Of a stretch of DNA of 64,000 nt, positions 1 through 10,816 are shown one piece after another. The stretch is from an uncultured Clostridia bacterium (lineage in GTDB: Bacteria > Bacillota > Clostridia > Oscillospirales > Acutalibacteraceae), in NCBI GenBank assembly GCA_947624285.1, contig CANQJS010000001.1:62001-126000 (forward strand), read 5' to 3'. Both the position numbers and the translations under genes were made by a program. Each line of letters opens with the position of its first letter. Within the stretch, counting starts at the first letter, position 1. The notes under the pieces were generated by a model. The model was not told the origin of the DNA and made no database searches. It saw only the letters and a list, made by a program, of their open reading frames with translations.

Positions 1-562
1 CCGTCATATAGTCGGAAAGAATGCACCTGCCGCTGAAGCTCATACACATCGCGCCGTGAACGAAAGCCTCGATTTCAAGCTCGGCAGGCGTTTTCGCGCG
101 AAGCGTTGCTATCTCATCAAGAGAAAGCTCTCTGGCAAGAACAACACGCTTTGCTCCCATATCGTAAAAAGCGCGCGCCGTCTCATAATTCACAACTCCG
201 GCTTGCGTTGATATGTGAATATCTGTATCAGGAGCATATTTTTTTGCGAGTGACAAAACGCCTAAATCGGCGACGATAAGAGCATCAACGCCTATTTCCT
301 GCGCGTAAGACAGAAAATCCGGAAGCTCGGAAAGCTCATCGTTTCTTGGCAAAGTGTTGCAGGTCAGATAAAGCCTTTTGCCTAAGGAATGAGCCGACTT
401 AACGGCGTTTTTTAACTGCTCGGCGTTGAAATTGGCGGGATTTGAGCGCATTCCGAAAGCCGTTGCGCCGATATATACGGCGTCAGCGCCGAAATCAAGC
501 GCGTATCTGAGCCTCACCTCATCGCCGGCGGGTGAAAGAAGTTCGGGAATTATCATATTCAT
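1..562 (-). CDS. Peptidase U32 family protein (3' part beyond window)
   Basis: Reverse-strand reading from ATG at 562: MNMIIPELLSPAGDEVRLRYALDFGADAVYIGA...ELEIEAFVHGAMCMSFSGRCILSDYMT, with the U32 signature; start overlaps the mltG stop (TGATG). Confidence 0.9.
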   Translation of the reverse strand, partial: MNMIIPELLSPAGDEVRLRYALDFGADAVYIGATAFGMRSNPANFNAEQLKNAVKSAHSLGKRLYLTCNTLPRNDELSELPDFLSYAQEIGVDALIVADLGVLSLAKKYAPDTDIHISTQAGVVNYETARAFYDMGAKRVVLARELSLDEIATLRAKTPAELEIEAFVHGAMCMSFSGRCILSDYMT

Positions 563-1821
563 CACAGAAGGTACGGCGCGTATTTCTTGATCAGAGACCT
601 GAATTCCGAATTGGTTTTAGCCGTGTAAATATTTTTGTTAAGATCGTGGAAGAAGAAATAGCAATCGGTTTCCTTTGGATAGAGGGCAGCCTTGATAGCG
701 GCTATACCGGGGTTACAAATCGGTCCTTCGGGCAAGCCTTCAACATTTGAGGTTATCTGTGTACTGTAAAAGCCGAGATAATAGTCTGCCGAATGACCCG
801 TGCTGCCGATAGTTGACGACAATTTGTTCGTGATATAATCGGAGGTCGACTGGCAGCCGATAGAAGGCCAGTTCGTGGGGTCTTTCAATCTGTTTTCGAT
901 TATTCCGGCGATAATGCTCATCTGATCGTTGTTGGCCGCTTCTGCCTGAACAATAGATGCGATAGTGATGATCTCGTGCATCGTAAAGCCGAGTTCCTCA
1001 GCCCTCTTGCGGTATTCCTCGGTTATCTTATTTTCGGTATTTTTAAGGAATGTTTCCACAACTGACGCAGGACCTTGACCGATATAGAAATCATAGGTAT
1101 CGGGGAAAAGATAACCTTCAAGCCTGAACGGTACGCTTTCCTTATAAGTTAGAGAGGAAACGAGCGAATAGGAAAATTGAGTGTTCTGAACAACTGATAA
1201 AAATGCGTTTTTGTCCGAAATGACCTCGTTATCAACAAGTCTTTTTGTTATATCCGCAACCGTAAAGCCTTCGGGGAAGGTCAATCGCACGGTATCGGCT
1301 GTTTCCGCCTCACCGAGCATAGTTATGAGCATATTTTCAAAGCCCATCTTTCCGTTTAGGCTGTATGATCCGGGCTGAAACGGACCGTCAAGAGAAGTCT
1401 GCCTGCTCAAGAGGGTCGTTTCAAACTTTATGAGAAGCTTGCAGAAGTTTTTGCATACTATGAGGTCGTTATCGGCAAGGATGTCTATCGCCTCATACGG
1501 CGTTTCGATTTCCTGATCGTAGCTTACGGTGACAACATCCTTGGACTTTGTCATACCAAACAGGTCGTTAAGGCAAAATATTGCGTAAATAGAAATAACG
1601 GCGGCAACGCAAAAAACAATGATAAAGAACAAATAAGTGGAAACAACCGTTGTTCCTTTTTTCTTTTTCTTAACGGTAGCCGCAGGGAAATTGCCGTTGG
1701 ACTTCTTATAGTCTCTGATTATCTTAGCGTAATCCTCATTGGAAAAATATATATCCCTGCTTCCCATATCGGAGTCGACGGGATTCATTCCCGATTCATC
1801 GTGGTTTAAGTAATCAGGCAT
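562..1821 (-). CDS. mltG: Endolytic transglycosylase MltG (YceG-like)
   Basis: N-terminal TM segment, LEGYLFPDTYDF, IASIVQAEAAN, and NVEGLPEGPICNPGIAAIKAAL motifs. Confidence 0.94.
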   Translation of the reverse strand: MPDYLNHDESGMNPVDSDMGSRDIYFSNEDYAKIIRDYKKSNGNFPAATVKKKKKGTTVVSTYLFFIIVFCVAAVISIYAIFCLNDLFGMTKSKDVVTVSYDQEIETPYEAIDILADNDLIVCKNFCKLLIKFETTLLSRQTSLDGPFQPGSYSLNGKMGFENMLITMLGEAETADTVRLTFPEGFTVADITKRLVDNEVISDKNAFLSVVQNTQFSYSLVSSLTYKESVPFRLEGYLFPDTYDFYIGQGPASVVETFLKNTENKITEEYRKRAEELGFTMHEIITIASIVQAEAANNDQMSIIAGIIENRLKDPTNWPSIGCQSTSDYITNKLSSTIGSTGHSADYYLGFYSTQITSNVEGLPEGPICNPGIAAIKAALYPKETDCYFFFHDLNKNIYTAKTNSEFRSLIKKYAPYLL

Positions 1822-1835
1822 ATTTCAATCCTCCT

Positions 1836-2393
1836 TTAAAGATAAACAATTCCGTTTTCAGTGACGATACAGCTTACCCTCATATCGTGCTTTTCAACGG
1901 GTAAAGCTTCGCACAAACAACAATTATAACATAATCCCACAGAAAATAAAGTATTTTTTGTTAACAATCTGTCGTAATAACCTTTTCCGTAGCCGAGCCT
2001 GCCTCCCGATTTATCAAAGGCAATACCGGGGACGATGCACAAAGCGCCGTCAAAATCAAATACCTTTTCACATATTTCCGGGTCGGGCTCGCTTATTCCG
2101 AAAGCGCCTTTCTTCAAATCTTTCATTGACGAAATGCGATAAAACGAAATACCTGTTGGCGAGTCGTCACAGCGCGGCAATGCCACTGTTTTGCCGCTGT
2201 TAAGCGCGTCGGTAATAATTAAATCGGTGTTTATTTCGTCGCTAAGCGCTTTGTAGCATAAAACTTTATCGGCAGATTTGTAAATCGAGGAATTAATAAT
2301 CAAATTATTGATAATCAAGTCCTTTTCCGCCTTATCGCAAAACGACTTTCTAACGGCGGAGTAACGCCGCCTGAATTCCTGCTTCATCTGCAC
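1836..2393 (-). CDS. 5-formyltetrahydrofolate cyclo-ligase
   Basis: C-terminal GIAFDKSGGRLGYGKGYYDR signature. Confidence 0.92.
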   Translation of the reverse strand: MQMKQEFRRRYSAVRKSFCDKAEKDLIINNLIINSSIYKSADKVLCYKALSDEINTDLIITDALNSGKTVALPRCDDSPTGISFYRISSMKDLKKGAFGISEPDPEICEKVFDFDGALCIVPGIAFDKSGGRLGYGKGYYDRLLTKNTLFSVGLCYNCCLCEALPVEKHDMRVSCIVTENGIVYL

Positions 2394-2923
2394 TGTATTG
2401 CGCTCTTTATCTCCTCGGCGGCATCGTCGCCGACAAGCTCTCTGACTATTTCAAGCCCAAATTCCACGGAAACGCCCGCGCCCTTCGCCGTGATGAAATC
2501 CCCGTCTCTTACAACGAAATCATCAACGATTTCGGCGCCCTCAAGAGAATCCTCAAAGCCGGGATAACAAACTGCCTTTCTCCCCTTTAAAAGCCCTTTG
2601 TGACCGAGCAGAGACGGACCGGCGCAAATCGCGCAGACAAGGAGTCCGTTTTCGGCAGCTTCATCAACAACTGACTGAACAAAAGGCGATTTCTCAAGAT
2701 TTATAACGCCCAGAGAGCCTCCGGGAATAACTATCGCCTCAACATCGGAAAATTCAAAATCATCGGCGGTGATATCGGCATTAACGGTAATTCCGCACGA
2801 AGAAGTAACGGTTTGCGAATAAACTCCGACGGTGGTAACATCCACCTTTGCGCGGCGAAGCATATCAACGGGAGCCAAAGCCTCGATGATCTCAAAACCG
2901 TCGGCAAGCAAAACATAAACCAT
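2384..2923 (-). CDS. DJ-1/PfpI (ThiJ) family protein
   Basis: LADGFEIIEALAPVDMLRRAKVDV and VCAICAGPSLLG (AxCxG nucleophile elbow). Confidence 0.92.
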   Translation of the reverse strand: MVYVLLADGFEIIEALAPVDMLRRAKVDVTTVGVYSQTVTSSCGITVNADITADDFEFSDVEAIVIPGGSLGVINLEKSPFVQSVVDEAAENGLLVCAICAGPSLLGHKGLLKGRKAVCYPGFEDSLEGAEIVDDFVVRDGDFITAKGAGVSVEFGLEIVRELVGDDAAEEIKSAIQCR

Positions 2924-2937
2924 AAATATCTCCCCTT

Positions 2938-3456
2938 TTATTTTATAAGACCTGTTGATCCTTTCGGAAATTCGGTCTTTGAATAAACCATACCGTTAGG
3001 GCGCTCGAAGTCGCTGCCCTCATAGAGATACTCAATTATTTCATCGGATTCGTTGAAACGAACGGCGTTCTTATAATTTCCGCCGGAGTAAAGCCTTGTT
3101 TTAAATCCGAGAGCCGAGTAATAGCCGAATAATCCGTCGTTCGCGGGAATAAGCCAAAGAAAGTCTGTGTCAAGCGCTTTGGCGTAATTCACAAGTGCTC
3201 CGGCATACCCTTTGCCCCTAAATTCAGGATAGGTGCAGACAGCGTAAATATACTTTCCGTATAATGATGAATATTCGCAGTCAACAAGAAAAAGCATAGA
3301 TACAAGAGATCCGCTTTCAAAATAACCGAGGCATCTCTTGTGCTTACAATTATCAAGAAAAAACGCTATTTCTGCCTCACTGTCTCCGAATACGCTCTTC
3401 CACAGGTCGGTTATCTGCTTTCTGTCCTCGGTAAAATCAATCATTTTCGCCCTCAT
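2938..3456 (-). CDS. GNAT family N-acetyltransferase
   Basis: YIYAVCTYPEFRGKGYAGALVNYA acetyl-CoA binding motif. Confidence 0.87.
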   Translation of the reverse strand: MRAKMIDFTEDRKQITDLWKSVFGDSEAEIAFFLDNCKHKRCLGYFESGSLVSMLFLVDCEYSSLYGKYIYAVCTYPEFRGKGYAGALVNYAKALDTDFLWLIPANDGLFGYYSALGFKTRLYSGGNYKNAVRFNESDEIIEYLYEGSDFERPNGMVYSKTEFPKGSTGLIK

Positions 3457-4336
3457 AAACCGCGGATTCCTTTTTTAGCCATATAACGGGATGATATGAT
3501 TGCTTCGCTTTTCTGAGACCTTCAAGTCCGAGATCCTCTTCCCTGTTTACATACTCGTATCCATCCGCCAAAAGCCTTTTCGCAAATTCCTGATTTATAA
3601 TCGCGTATGCGCCGTGCTCACCCGACGGCGCCTTTTCAAAATGAGAAACAAAGCATAAATCGTTAATTTTCTCTCCGTAATTATAAGCGATTATTTTACC
3701 GTTAGCCCTGATAGCGCCGCCCTTGAAACCGAGCTTTTCATAATTCTCAAAGCCGGAGAGAACCGCTTCAAATTCAAGGGAATAATCAGGGTCGTTATCA
3801 TCTCTGCTCATTATCCATTCAGAATGGAAATCAATACATTCGGAAATATTTTTTTGAGATATTTCCTCATATTTCCAATCTGGATTGTTGCGTATAAAAT
3901 TCGCTATATGATTTCGCTTGCCGTGGTATTTTTTACCGTGAAGCTCTGCAAGCTCCGAGACAGAGTAGATATAATCGTTGCATCCGTCGTCGTAAAAATA
4001 TAAAAACTTATCGGGAAAGTATTTCTCAAGCAGAACTTTGTAGCTCTCCGTTATACCGTAAATCCTCGGTTTTATTCCCAGCGAGCGCGCGTCGTTCACT
4101 ATCTGCTCAACAGCGTCCTTGAAATCTCCCGTTCCTATCGGCAGAGAATAAGAAATATCGGTCTTACCCCAGCGGCAAATGAAAAAATCCTTATAATGAG
4201 CTATTTTTGTTGCGTAAGCGGCGCGCCAAAGATATACGCTGCCGAAAGAATATTCACAATTCATACTGTGGGCGTGCGAAAAGCATTCGCGCACCCAGCC
4301 GTCATCCTCTAATTCAGGTGTTTTAAAATTCAGCAT
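3437..4336 (-). CDS. DUF2156 domain (phosphatidylglycerol lysyltransferase C-terminal-like) protein
   Basis: GKKYHGKRNHIANFIRNNPDWKYEEI...GAYAIINQEFAKRLLADGYEYVNREEDLGLEGLRKAKQSYHPV, pattern of DUF2156 proteins. Confidence 0.82.
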   Translation of the reverse strand: MLNFKTPELEDDGWVRECFSHAHSMNCEYSFGSVYLWRAAYATKIAHYKDFFICRWGKTDISYSLPIGTGDFKDAVEQIVNDARSLGIKPRIYGITESYKVLLEKYFPDKFLYFYDDGCNDYIYSVSELAELHGKKYHGKRNHIANFIRNNPDWKYEEISQKNISECIDFHSEWIMSRDDNDPDYSLEFEAVLSGFENYEKLGFKGGAIRANGKIIAYNYGEKINDLCFVSHFEKAPSGEHGAYAIINQEFAKRLLADGYEYVNREEDLGLEGLRKAKQSYHPVIWLKKESAVYEGEND

Positions 4337-4995
4337 ATTTCCTCTTTGATAATATCAACGATTTCGTTATGAATTACATCTATCGGTCGCGGACGACCGT
4401 TTTCGGCACAATTTATGACCTTCCAGCCCTGTTTCTCGGCTGTGTAAAGGGCGGCTTCACGGCATTTATAAAGAAATGAAGTGTTTGCCTCGTGAACATC
4501 CTTTTTGCCTTCATCGCCCAGATATCTTTTCGACATCAGATTTTGTGATATATCAACGGGCATATCGAGATATATAACACAGTCGGGAGCAGGAATGCCT
4601 ATCTTGTTATATTCAAAATCGGCGCTCCATTCAAGGTACTCATCCCATTTATCTTTGGAAATTTTTTCCATTTGGTAGATAGAATTTGATGTGGCGTAAC
4701 GGTCGGCAAGAATGACCGCTCCGCTTTCATACTCCCTCTGCCAGCCCAATCTGAATGAGGCAAATCTGTCTACGGCGTAAAATGCTCCCGCGGCATAGGC
4801 GTTGACATCCTCCGCCGCGTTCCCGAATTCCCCGCCGAGATACATTTTGACGAGGGCACTTGACGGGCTGTCGTAATCGGGCAGCTTGATTTTTTTGAAA
4901 TTGACGCCTGCAATTTCAAAATATTCCTCAAGCAGTTTTATTTGAGTTGACTTTCCGCTGCCGTCAAGCCCTTCAATTATTATCAGTTTTTTCAT
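4330..4995 (-). CDS. tmk: Thymidylate kinase-like nucleoside monophosphate kinase
   Basis: MKKLIIIEGLDGSGKSTQ P-loop and DRYATSNSIYQ; start placed at the internal ATG before the P-loop. Confidence 0.83.
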   Translation of the reverse strand: MKKLIIIEGLDGSGKSTQIKLLEEYFEIAGVNFKKIKLPDYDSPSSALVKMYLGGEFGNAAEDVNAYAAGAFYAVDRFASFRLGWQREYESGAVILADRYATSNSIYQMEKISKDKWDEYLEWSADFEYNKIGIPAPDCVIYLDMPVDISQNLMSKRYLGDEGKKDVHEANTSFLYKCREAALYTAEKQGWKVINCAENGRPRPIDVIHNEIVDIIKEEIC

Positions 4996-5197
4996 TTTTT
5001 CTTTTAACTTTCCTCTTGTTGCCATTTTCGTCAACTATATATGTGTTTTCAAGCTGACCGACAAGGCTTTCCTTAAAGCTGTCTATATAAAGCCTGCGCA
5101 ATGCCGCCTGTTCTTCTTTTTCCGAATCGGTCAAACCGGTTGATTTTGACTTACGGGCAAGCTCGTTTATTCTGTTTATCTGTTCCTGAGTAATCAT
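4973..5197 (-). CDS. DUF896 (YnzC/UPF0291) family protein
   Basis: INRINELARKSKSTGLTDSEKEEQAALRRLYIDSFKESL is diagnostic for DUF896. Confidence 0.88.
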   Translation of the reverse strand: MITQEQINRINELARKSKSTGLTDSEKEEQAALRRLYIDSFKESLVGQLENTYIVDENGNKRKVKRKNEKTDNN

Positions 5198-6327
5198 TAG
5201 TCCAAAAAGTCCTTCAGCCTTTTGCTTCTGCTGGGGTGGCGCAGTTTTCTGAGCGCCTTTGCCTCGATTTGGCGGATACGCTCACGGGTAACATTAAATA
5301 CCCTGCCGACTTCTTCAAGCGTTTTGGGATTACCGTCCTCCAATCCGAAACGAAGAGCAAGCACCTTTTCCTCCCTCGGAGTAAGTGTTTTCAGCACATC
5401 GGCAAGCTGTTCCTTTAAGAGGCTCATTGAAGCCGCGTCGTCGGGCGGCAGAGCGTCATCATCGGGGATAAAGTCGCCGAGATGGGAATCCTCTTCCTCG
5501 CCGATAGGCGTTTCAAGCGAAACGGGCTCCTGCGCAACACGGAGTATCTCCCTTACTTTATCCGTTGGCATCTCAAGAAACTCGGCGATTTCTTCCGGCT
5601 TGGGCTCTTTTCCGTTTTGGTGCAGAAGCTGGCTGTTAGCCTTTTTGACTTTGTTTATAGTCTCAACCATATGAACGGGTATCCTTATCGTTCTCGCCTG
5701 ATCCGCGATGGCACGAGTAATAGCCTGCCTGATCCACCATGTGGCATAAGTGGAGAATTTAAAGCCCTTTGTGTAATCGAACTTATCGACCGCCTTAATA
5801 AGACCCATATTGCCCTCTTGAATAAGGTCGAGAAACTGCATTCCTCTGCCGACATAACGCTTGGCAATACTTACAACGAGGCGCAGATTTGATTCCGCGA
5901 GGCGTTTTTTCGCCTCCGGGTCGTTATCGGCAATTCTTATGGCATATTCTATCTCCTGCTCAGGTGAAAGAAGCGGTACTCTGCCTATTTCTTTCAGGTA
6001 GACCTTTACGGGGTCGTCCATAACGGCGTTTTCGTTAGTAACTATCGTGTCGGAGCCGTCGGTGTCCTTGGGCAAGTCGACCTCAAGGGTAATGCCGTCA
6101 AGAGCTTCAGCGGAAAAATCGTCGATAATGCTTATGTTGTAGCCGTCGATCATATCGTTGAGCTTTTCAAGCTCGTCAACATCGAGATCGAGCTCAACAA
6201 TAAGGTTGTCTATTTCCTGCGCTGTGAGGTGACCGACAGCCTTGCCTTTTTCAACAAGCTTTTTAAAAGCGTTATTCTTTTTTTCCTCCGAAACTGACTG
6301 CGTGGGCGAAAGATTTATTTTATCCAT
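5197..6327 (-). CDS. rpoD: Primary RNA polymerase sigma factor RpoD/SigA
   Basis: Regions 1.2-4.2 intact ([91 protein letters not shown]); start chosen at ATG 6327 with AGAGGAG upstream. Confidence 0.97.
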   Translation of the reverse strand: MDKINLSPTQSVSEEKKNNAFKKLVEKGKAVGHLTAQEIDNLIVELDLDVDELEKLNDMIDGYNISIIDDFSAEALDGITLEVDLPKDTDGSDTIVTNENAVMDDPVKVYLKEIGRVPLLSPEQEIEYAIRIADNDPEAKKRLAESNLRLVVSIAKRYVGRGMQFLDLIQEGNMGLIKAVDKFDYTKGFKFSTYATWWIRQAITRAIADQARTIRIPVHMVETINKVKKANSQLLHQNGKEPKPEEIAEFLEMPTDKVREILRVAQEPVSLETPIGEEEDSHLGDFIPDDDALPPDDAASMSLLKEQLADVLKTLTPREEKVLALRFGLEDGNPKTLEEVGRVFNVTRERIRQIEAKALRKLRHPSRSKRLKDFLD

Positions 6328-6343
6328 AGTATTTTCTCCTCTG

Positions 6344-8077
6344 TTATGTATTTTTAAAAGCCTTTCTGAATTCATCATCGTTCATCAGCGAAACGCCTTT
6401 TCCGTTCTTCTTTTCATATTCCTGTGAGATGACTTTTATGCAATCGGGAAATTCCGCCTTGGGGTCGGCGCTTTCCCTGCCCCGTGCAATAAGCCCCGAA
6501 AGTCTGCCCATTTCATCTACTGTCAGCTTAGACGAAAACGAAGATATTTCAACGCCCTCGGCATTGGCGATACTGTCACAAACGAGGTCAAACAGCCTTC
6601 TGATAAAGCCGTCGCTGAGTCGGTCGGGCGAAAAGTCGTTTAACATTTTATAACAATCGGGATATTTTATCAAGAGAAAGAGCAATCTTTCTTCGGCTTT
6701 GTATTTCTTTGTTGTTGACCCGCTGCTGTAGGCGATCTTCGCGCTTTCCCTGACGCTGTCGCTCACGATCTTTCTTGATTCAGTTCGCCGTTTTGAACGG
6801 GCGTTTTTCTTAATATATTCATCGATCTGCGCAACGATGCTGTTTTTGCTTACCGACAGCTCTTCCGACAGCCGTGAAGCATAAATATCCCGCTCTACGG
6901 GGGATGTATCGGCAAGAATTTTTACCGCTTCATTTATGAAATCAAGCTTGCCCTGCGTTGTATTGATAGCAACGGAATTTCTCAGCTCAAGCAGTTTAAA
7001 TTCAAGGTCGCTTGCCGCGCCCTCTAACATCGCGGCAAATTTTTCTGCGCCTACGGTTTTTATTATCTCGTCAGGGTCTTTACCGAACTGAAGCTTCGGC
7101 ACACGGATTTTAATATTGGTCTGCTTAAACATCTGAATGGCTCTTTTAAGCGCCTTCTGCCCCGCTTCGTCTGCGTCGTAGGCAAGAATTACCTCGCTCG
7201 CGTATCTGTTTATTAGGCTTATCTGCTCAGTCGTGAGCGCCGTTCCGCAGCCTGCCACCGCGTTGGTAAATCCCGCTTGGTGCATTGCGATAACATCCAT
7301 ATATCCTTCGCAGAGAATGAGGCTTGTCCTGCCGCTGTCTTTAGCGAAATTCAATCCGAAAACTTCATTTGTTTTTTTGTATGCAAGCGTGTCGCTTGTA
7401 TTGATATATTTAGGCTTGCTGTCATCAAGGACTCTGCCTCCGAACGCAATTACATTTCCGTAAATATCAATTATCGGAGTCATAACCCTGTTTCTGAAAT
7501 AGTCATAATATCCGTGCTCGCCTTTTCGCACAAGACCCGCCTCGTACATTTCGGAAATTGAAAAGCCCTCGTTTTTTAAGAATTTAAGAAGCTCGTCCCA
7601 ACCGTTTGGAGCATAGCCGAGACCGAATTTTGTTATTGTCTTTCTCGTAAGACCTCTGTTGAGAAAATAGCTTAAAGCGTTTTTGCCCTCATCGCTCATA
7701 AGCCGCTCATAGTAGAATTTTGCGGCTCGTCTGTTAGCGTCAAGAATACGCCGTCTCTTTTTGGAAAGGCTGTCGTCAAAGCCTTCGGAGGGCATCTGCA
7801 TACCCGCTCTTTCGGCAAGAGATTTGACGGCGTCCATATAATCAAGATTTTGAATTTTTCTGATAAAAGTAACCGCGTCGCCGCCCACTCCGCATCCGAA
7901 GCAGTAAAACGACTGTGTATCGGGATAAACGGTAAACGACGGCGTTTTCTCATTGTGAAACGGGCAGAGACCGACAAAGGTAGCGCCTCTTTTTTTCAGC
8001 GTAACATAAGTTGAAATTACATCCTCTATATCGGTTTTGTATTTGAGTTCCTGCAAAAAACTCTCGGTGAGCGCCAT
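6344..8077 (-). CDS. dnaG: DNA primase
   Basis: CHC2 zinc finger [30 protein letters not shown] and Toprim region [17 protein letters not shown]. Confidence 0.97.
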   Translation of the reverse strand: MALTESFLQELKYKTDIEDVISTYVTLKKRGATFVGLCPFHNEKTPSFTVYPDTQSFYCFGCGVGGDAVTFIRKIQNLDYMDAVKSLAERAGMQMPSEGFDDSLSKKRRRILDANRRAAKFYYERLMSDEGKNALSYFLNRGLTRKTITKFGLGYAPNGWDELLKFLKNEGFSISEMYEAGLVRKGEHGYYDYFRNRVMTPIIDIYGNVIAFGGRVLDDSKPKYINTSDTLAYKKTNEVFGLNFAKDSGRTSLILCEGYMDVIAMHQAGFTNAVAGCGTALTTEQISLINRYASEVILAYDADEAGQKALKRAIQMFKQTNIKIRVPKLQFGKDPDEIIKTVGAEKFAAMLEGAASDLEFKLLELRNSVAINTTQGKLDFINEAVKILADTSPVERDIYASRLSEELSVSKNSIVAQIDEYIKKNARSKRRTESRKIVSDSVRESAKIAYSSGSTTKKYKAEERLLFLLIKYPDCYKMLNDFSPDRLSDGFIRRLFDLVCDSIANAEGVEISSFSSKLTVDEMGRLSGLIARGRESADPKAEFPDCIKVISQEYEKKNGKGVSLMNDDEFRKAFKNT

Positions 8078-8092
8078 AATTTCAACTCCTTT

Positions 8093-9094
8093 TTATTCAA
8101 GTGCAAATTTCGGAAGAAAAAGCTCATTGAATTTCTTTAACGCAACCGTGTCGCTCATACCGGCTATGTAATCGCACACCGCGCGCGGCACGCCCTCGCT
8201 GTTGCTTATATCAATAAAGATTTTTGGCATAAGCTGCGGATTATTTTTATAGAAGAAAAACATTTTTTCTATTATATCGCAAGCTTTATCGTCCTCTTTG
8301 CGGCAAATATCGCTTGAATACACACGCCTGAACATAAAATCGGTCAGCTCGTCAAACGCTTGAGAAGTCTCGCTTCCGAGGCATATTTCATCCGTGCTGT
8401 TTTCTACCGCGTCAAAAACAAGCTTATTTATTCTTTCGGATTTTCTGTTTCCGAGAACGGCGGTGATGTGAGCCGGAATTTCATCCTCGTTCATAACGCC
8501 CGCGGCAACGGCGTCGTCAATATCATGGTTGATATACGCTATTCTGTCTGCAAGGCGTATTATCTGACCCTCAAAGGTAAAAGCCTTTTTGCCGCTTGTA
8601 TGGCAGCCGATGCCGTCAATAACCTCTTTCGTTAAATTGAGACCCGCGCCGTCTTTTTCAATTTTTGTAACAACGCGCACGCTCTGCTCATAATGCTTGA
8701 AATCAATGCCCGAAACGCTGTTTAGCGCCCTCTCACCCGCGTGGCCGAAAGGAGTGTGCCCCAAATCGTGACCGAGCGCGATCGCCTCGGTAAGATCCTC
8801 GTTAAGGCGGAGAGCTCTCGCAAGAGTTCTGGCTATCTGCGAGACTTCAAGCGTATGGGTCAGCCTTGTTCTGTAATAATCGCCGGAAGGGGCAAGAAAC
8901 ACCTGCGTTTTATGCTTCAAAGTTCTGAAAGATGATGAATGGATTATTCTGTCTCTGTCGCGCTGAAAGCATGTTCTTATCGAGCATTCTTCCTCGCGTA
9001 CCTCCCTGCCCAGAGAGTTGCAGGAAAGGCATGCTTTTTCAGACAATATCTTTCTTTCGTTATTTTCTGCCCTTTCTCTGATAGTTTTATCCAA
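8093..9094 (-). CDS. dgt: Deoxyguanosinetriphosphate triphosphohydrolase-like HD protein
   Basis: RTRLTHTLEVSQIARTLARALRLNEDLTEAIALGHDLGHTPFGHAGE HD motif. Confidence 0.92.
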   Translation of the reverse strand: MDKTIRERAENNERKILSEKACLSCNSLGREVREEECSIRTCFQRDRDRIIHSSSFRTLKHKTQVFLAPSGDYYRTRLTHTLEVSQIARTLARALRLNEDLTEAIALGHDLGHTPFGHAGERALNSVSGIDFKHYEQSVRVVTKIEKDGAGLNLTKEVIDGIGCHTSGKKAFTFEGQIIRLADRIAYINHDIDDAVAAGVMNEDEIPAHITAVLGNRKSERINKLVFDAVENSTDEICLGSETSQAFDELTDFMFRRVYSSDICRKEDDKACDIIEKMFFFYKNNPQLMPKIFIDISNSEGVPRAVCDYIAGMSDTVALKKFNELFLPKFALE

Positions 9095-9175
9095 AATATC
9101 ACCCTTTTATTACATCTCATAATATTTATACGCTATATTGTGTATAATTCCTTTATAAATCCGAAATTTTTTATC

Positions 9176-9204
9176 TTGACTAAGCATTTTTTAATTGTTA
9201 TCAT
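9176..9204 (+). promoter_or_regulatory. Candidate sigma-A promoter for the metallophosphoesterase gene
   Basis: TTGACT-N17-TATCAT, 20 nt upstream of ATG 9224. Confidence 0.55.
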
Positions 9205-9223
9205 CAAAAAGAGGTGTATCTTA

Positions 9224-10075
9224 ATGTTATACGGCGTGATTGCCTTCGCGGTTTTATTTTTGATAGTGTTTGTGTATTATCAAAACAATAAAATAGATAT
9301 GACAAGTCATACCGTATTAAGCGAATCGGTTGATGACAGAGGCGTCAAAATCGTTCATCTTTCGGATTTTCATTCAAAGCCGTTTATCAAAGTATTGGAG
9401 AAAGTAAAAGAAATCGAGCCCGATATTATTATGATCACGGGCGATTTTATCAACGATAAATGCAGAAACAAAAGCAAAATGCTTGAGCTTGGTAAAGCGC
9501 TTACCGAGATCGCTCCCGTATTTTACATTACGGGCAATCACGAACGACGGCTCAAAAATTTCAGCGAAGTTATGCGGGAGCTTAAAGAAATCGGGTTTAC
9601 CGTATTACTGAATGAAATTTCTCAAATAACCGTAAATAATAGCGTCGTTACCGTTTTGGGTCTCGATGAAAATCAGGGGAGCTTTCGGGATTATCTCGAC
9701 AGAAGAAGAGGCAGATTTGAATATAAGGATATGAGCCCCTATTTTAAAAATCTTAATTTATACGACGGCTTCAAAATCGTTTTGAGCCATTTTCCCGAAA
9801 ATTTCAAAGGGATAAAGGAGCTGAATTACTCTCAGTATAACTTTGATATTCAGCTTTCGGGCCACGCCCACGGCGGTCAGTTCATACTTCCCCTTATCGG
9901 TCCCGTATTCAGCCCGGGGCAGGGATTTTTCCCGAAATACGCAAGAGGAACGATCGGCGAAAAACCGAAGCTTATAATCAGCAGAGGTCTCGGCAATTCC
10001 GAATTTCCCGTAAGACTTTTCAATCACCCGGAGATAGTTGTTATAAATGTTATAAATAAAGCCGAAAAAGTTTAA
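9224..10075 (+). CDS. Membrane-anchored metallophosphoesterase
   Basis: N-terminal TM then VHLSDFHSKPF, ITGDFINDK, YITGNHE and LSGHAHGGQFILP metal-binding blocks; start at 9224 after GAGGTG. The longer ORF overlaps dgt and is not needed. Confidence 0.9.
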   Translation: MLYGVIAFAVLFLIVFVYYQNNKIDMTSHTVLSESVDDRGVKIVHLSDFHSKPFIKVLEKVKEIEPDIIMITGDFINDKCRNKSKMLELGKALTEIAPVFYITGNHERRLKNFSEVMRELKEIGFTVLLNEISQITVNNSVVTVLGLDENQGSFRDYLDRRRGRFEYKDMSPYFKNLNLYDGFKIVLSHFPENFKGIKELNYSQYNFDIQLSGHAHGGQFILPLIGPVFSPGQGFFPKYARGTIGEKPKLIISRGLGNSEFPVRLFNHPEIVVINVINKAEKV

Positions 10076-10107
10076 AAAACTAATTAAAGGCACATATAAT
10101 GCACCGC

Positions 10108-10140
10108 AAACCGCCTAAGCTCATAAGGCTTAGGCGGTTT
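10108..10140. terminator. Bidirectional intrinsic terminator between convergent genes
   Basis: AAACCGCCTAAGC-tcataag-GCTTAGGCGGTTT, perfect 13-bp stem flanked by A and T runs. Confidence 0.8.
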
Positions 10141-10789
10141 ATACTTTTGCATATTTTTCGTTGATTTTTTCAAGGGAATACAGCCCGTTACTCAATTCCG
10201 TGAGCTCATGGCTCAATTCCTCAAGCAGGCTTTCCTTGACCGAAAAGATCACCGAGACCTTTTCGCCGAAATCGGAGCTTTCAATATTAGCGGAAAAAGA
10301 ATCAAGAAGCCGTGACAATGCCGAATAAAAGGAGTAATCCACATCGACTCGAAGCACCGCGCAAGGAGCCATTTTTATGATACCGCCCGCCTCAAGTGCG
10401 ATTTTAGAGCCTTGAGAATATGCTCTGACGAGACCGCCTGTGCCGAGCAGCGTGCCGCCGAAATATCTTGTTACGACAACGCAGACATCGACAAGCTCAT
10501 TTTTCAAAATAACATCAAGAACGGGAACGCCTGCTGTGCCGGAGGGCTCCCCGTCGTCGCTGTAACGCTGAATGTTATTGTCACGAAGAACATAGGCGTA
10601 AACATTGTGCGTTGCGTCCCAATGCCGTGAGCGGATCGTATTTATAAAATCGACGGCTTCTTCCTGAGTTTTAACAGGCTTGACATAGCCGATAAATCGT
10701 GATTTCTTTTCGATAAATTCGCCGCTGCTTTCAAATTCAACAGTTTTATATTCTTTCAAATCAAACACCCGTTTAAATATTAAAGGCAA
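10139..10789 (-). CDS. YigZ/IMPACT (UPF0029) family protein
   Basis: EKKSRFIGYVKPVKTQEEAVDFINTIRSRHWDATHNVYAYVL...YSDDGEPSGTAGVPVL...VVVTRYFGGTLLGTGGLVRAY. Confidence 0.94.
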   Translation of the reverse strand: MPLIFKRVFDLKEYKTVEFESSGEFIEKKSRFIGYVKPVKTQEEAVDFINTIRSRHWDATHNVYAYVLRDNNIQRYSDDGEPSGTAGVPVLDVILKNELVDVCVVVTRYFGGTLLGTGGLVRAYSQGSKIALEAGGIIKMAPCAVLRVDVDYSFYSALSRLLDSFSANIESSDFGEKVSVIFSVKESLLEELSHELTELSNGLYSLEKINEKYAKV

Positions 10790-10816
10790 CGCATAAGCGC
10801 TGCCTTAATAATATCA

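Noticed and set aside
8939-9223. N-terminal extension of the plus-strand metallophosphoesterase ORF
   Set aside because: Overlaps the dgt coding region antisense; a sigma-A-like promoter and RBS lie upstream of ATG 9224, which precedes a normal TM anchor.
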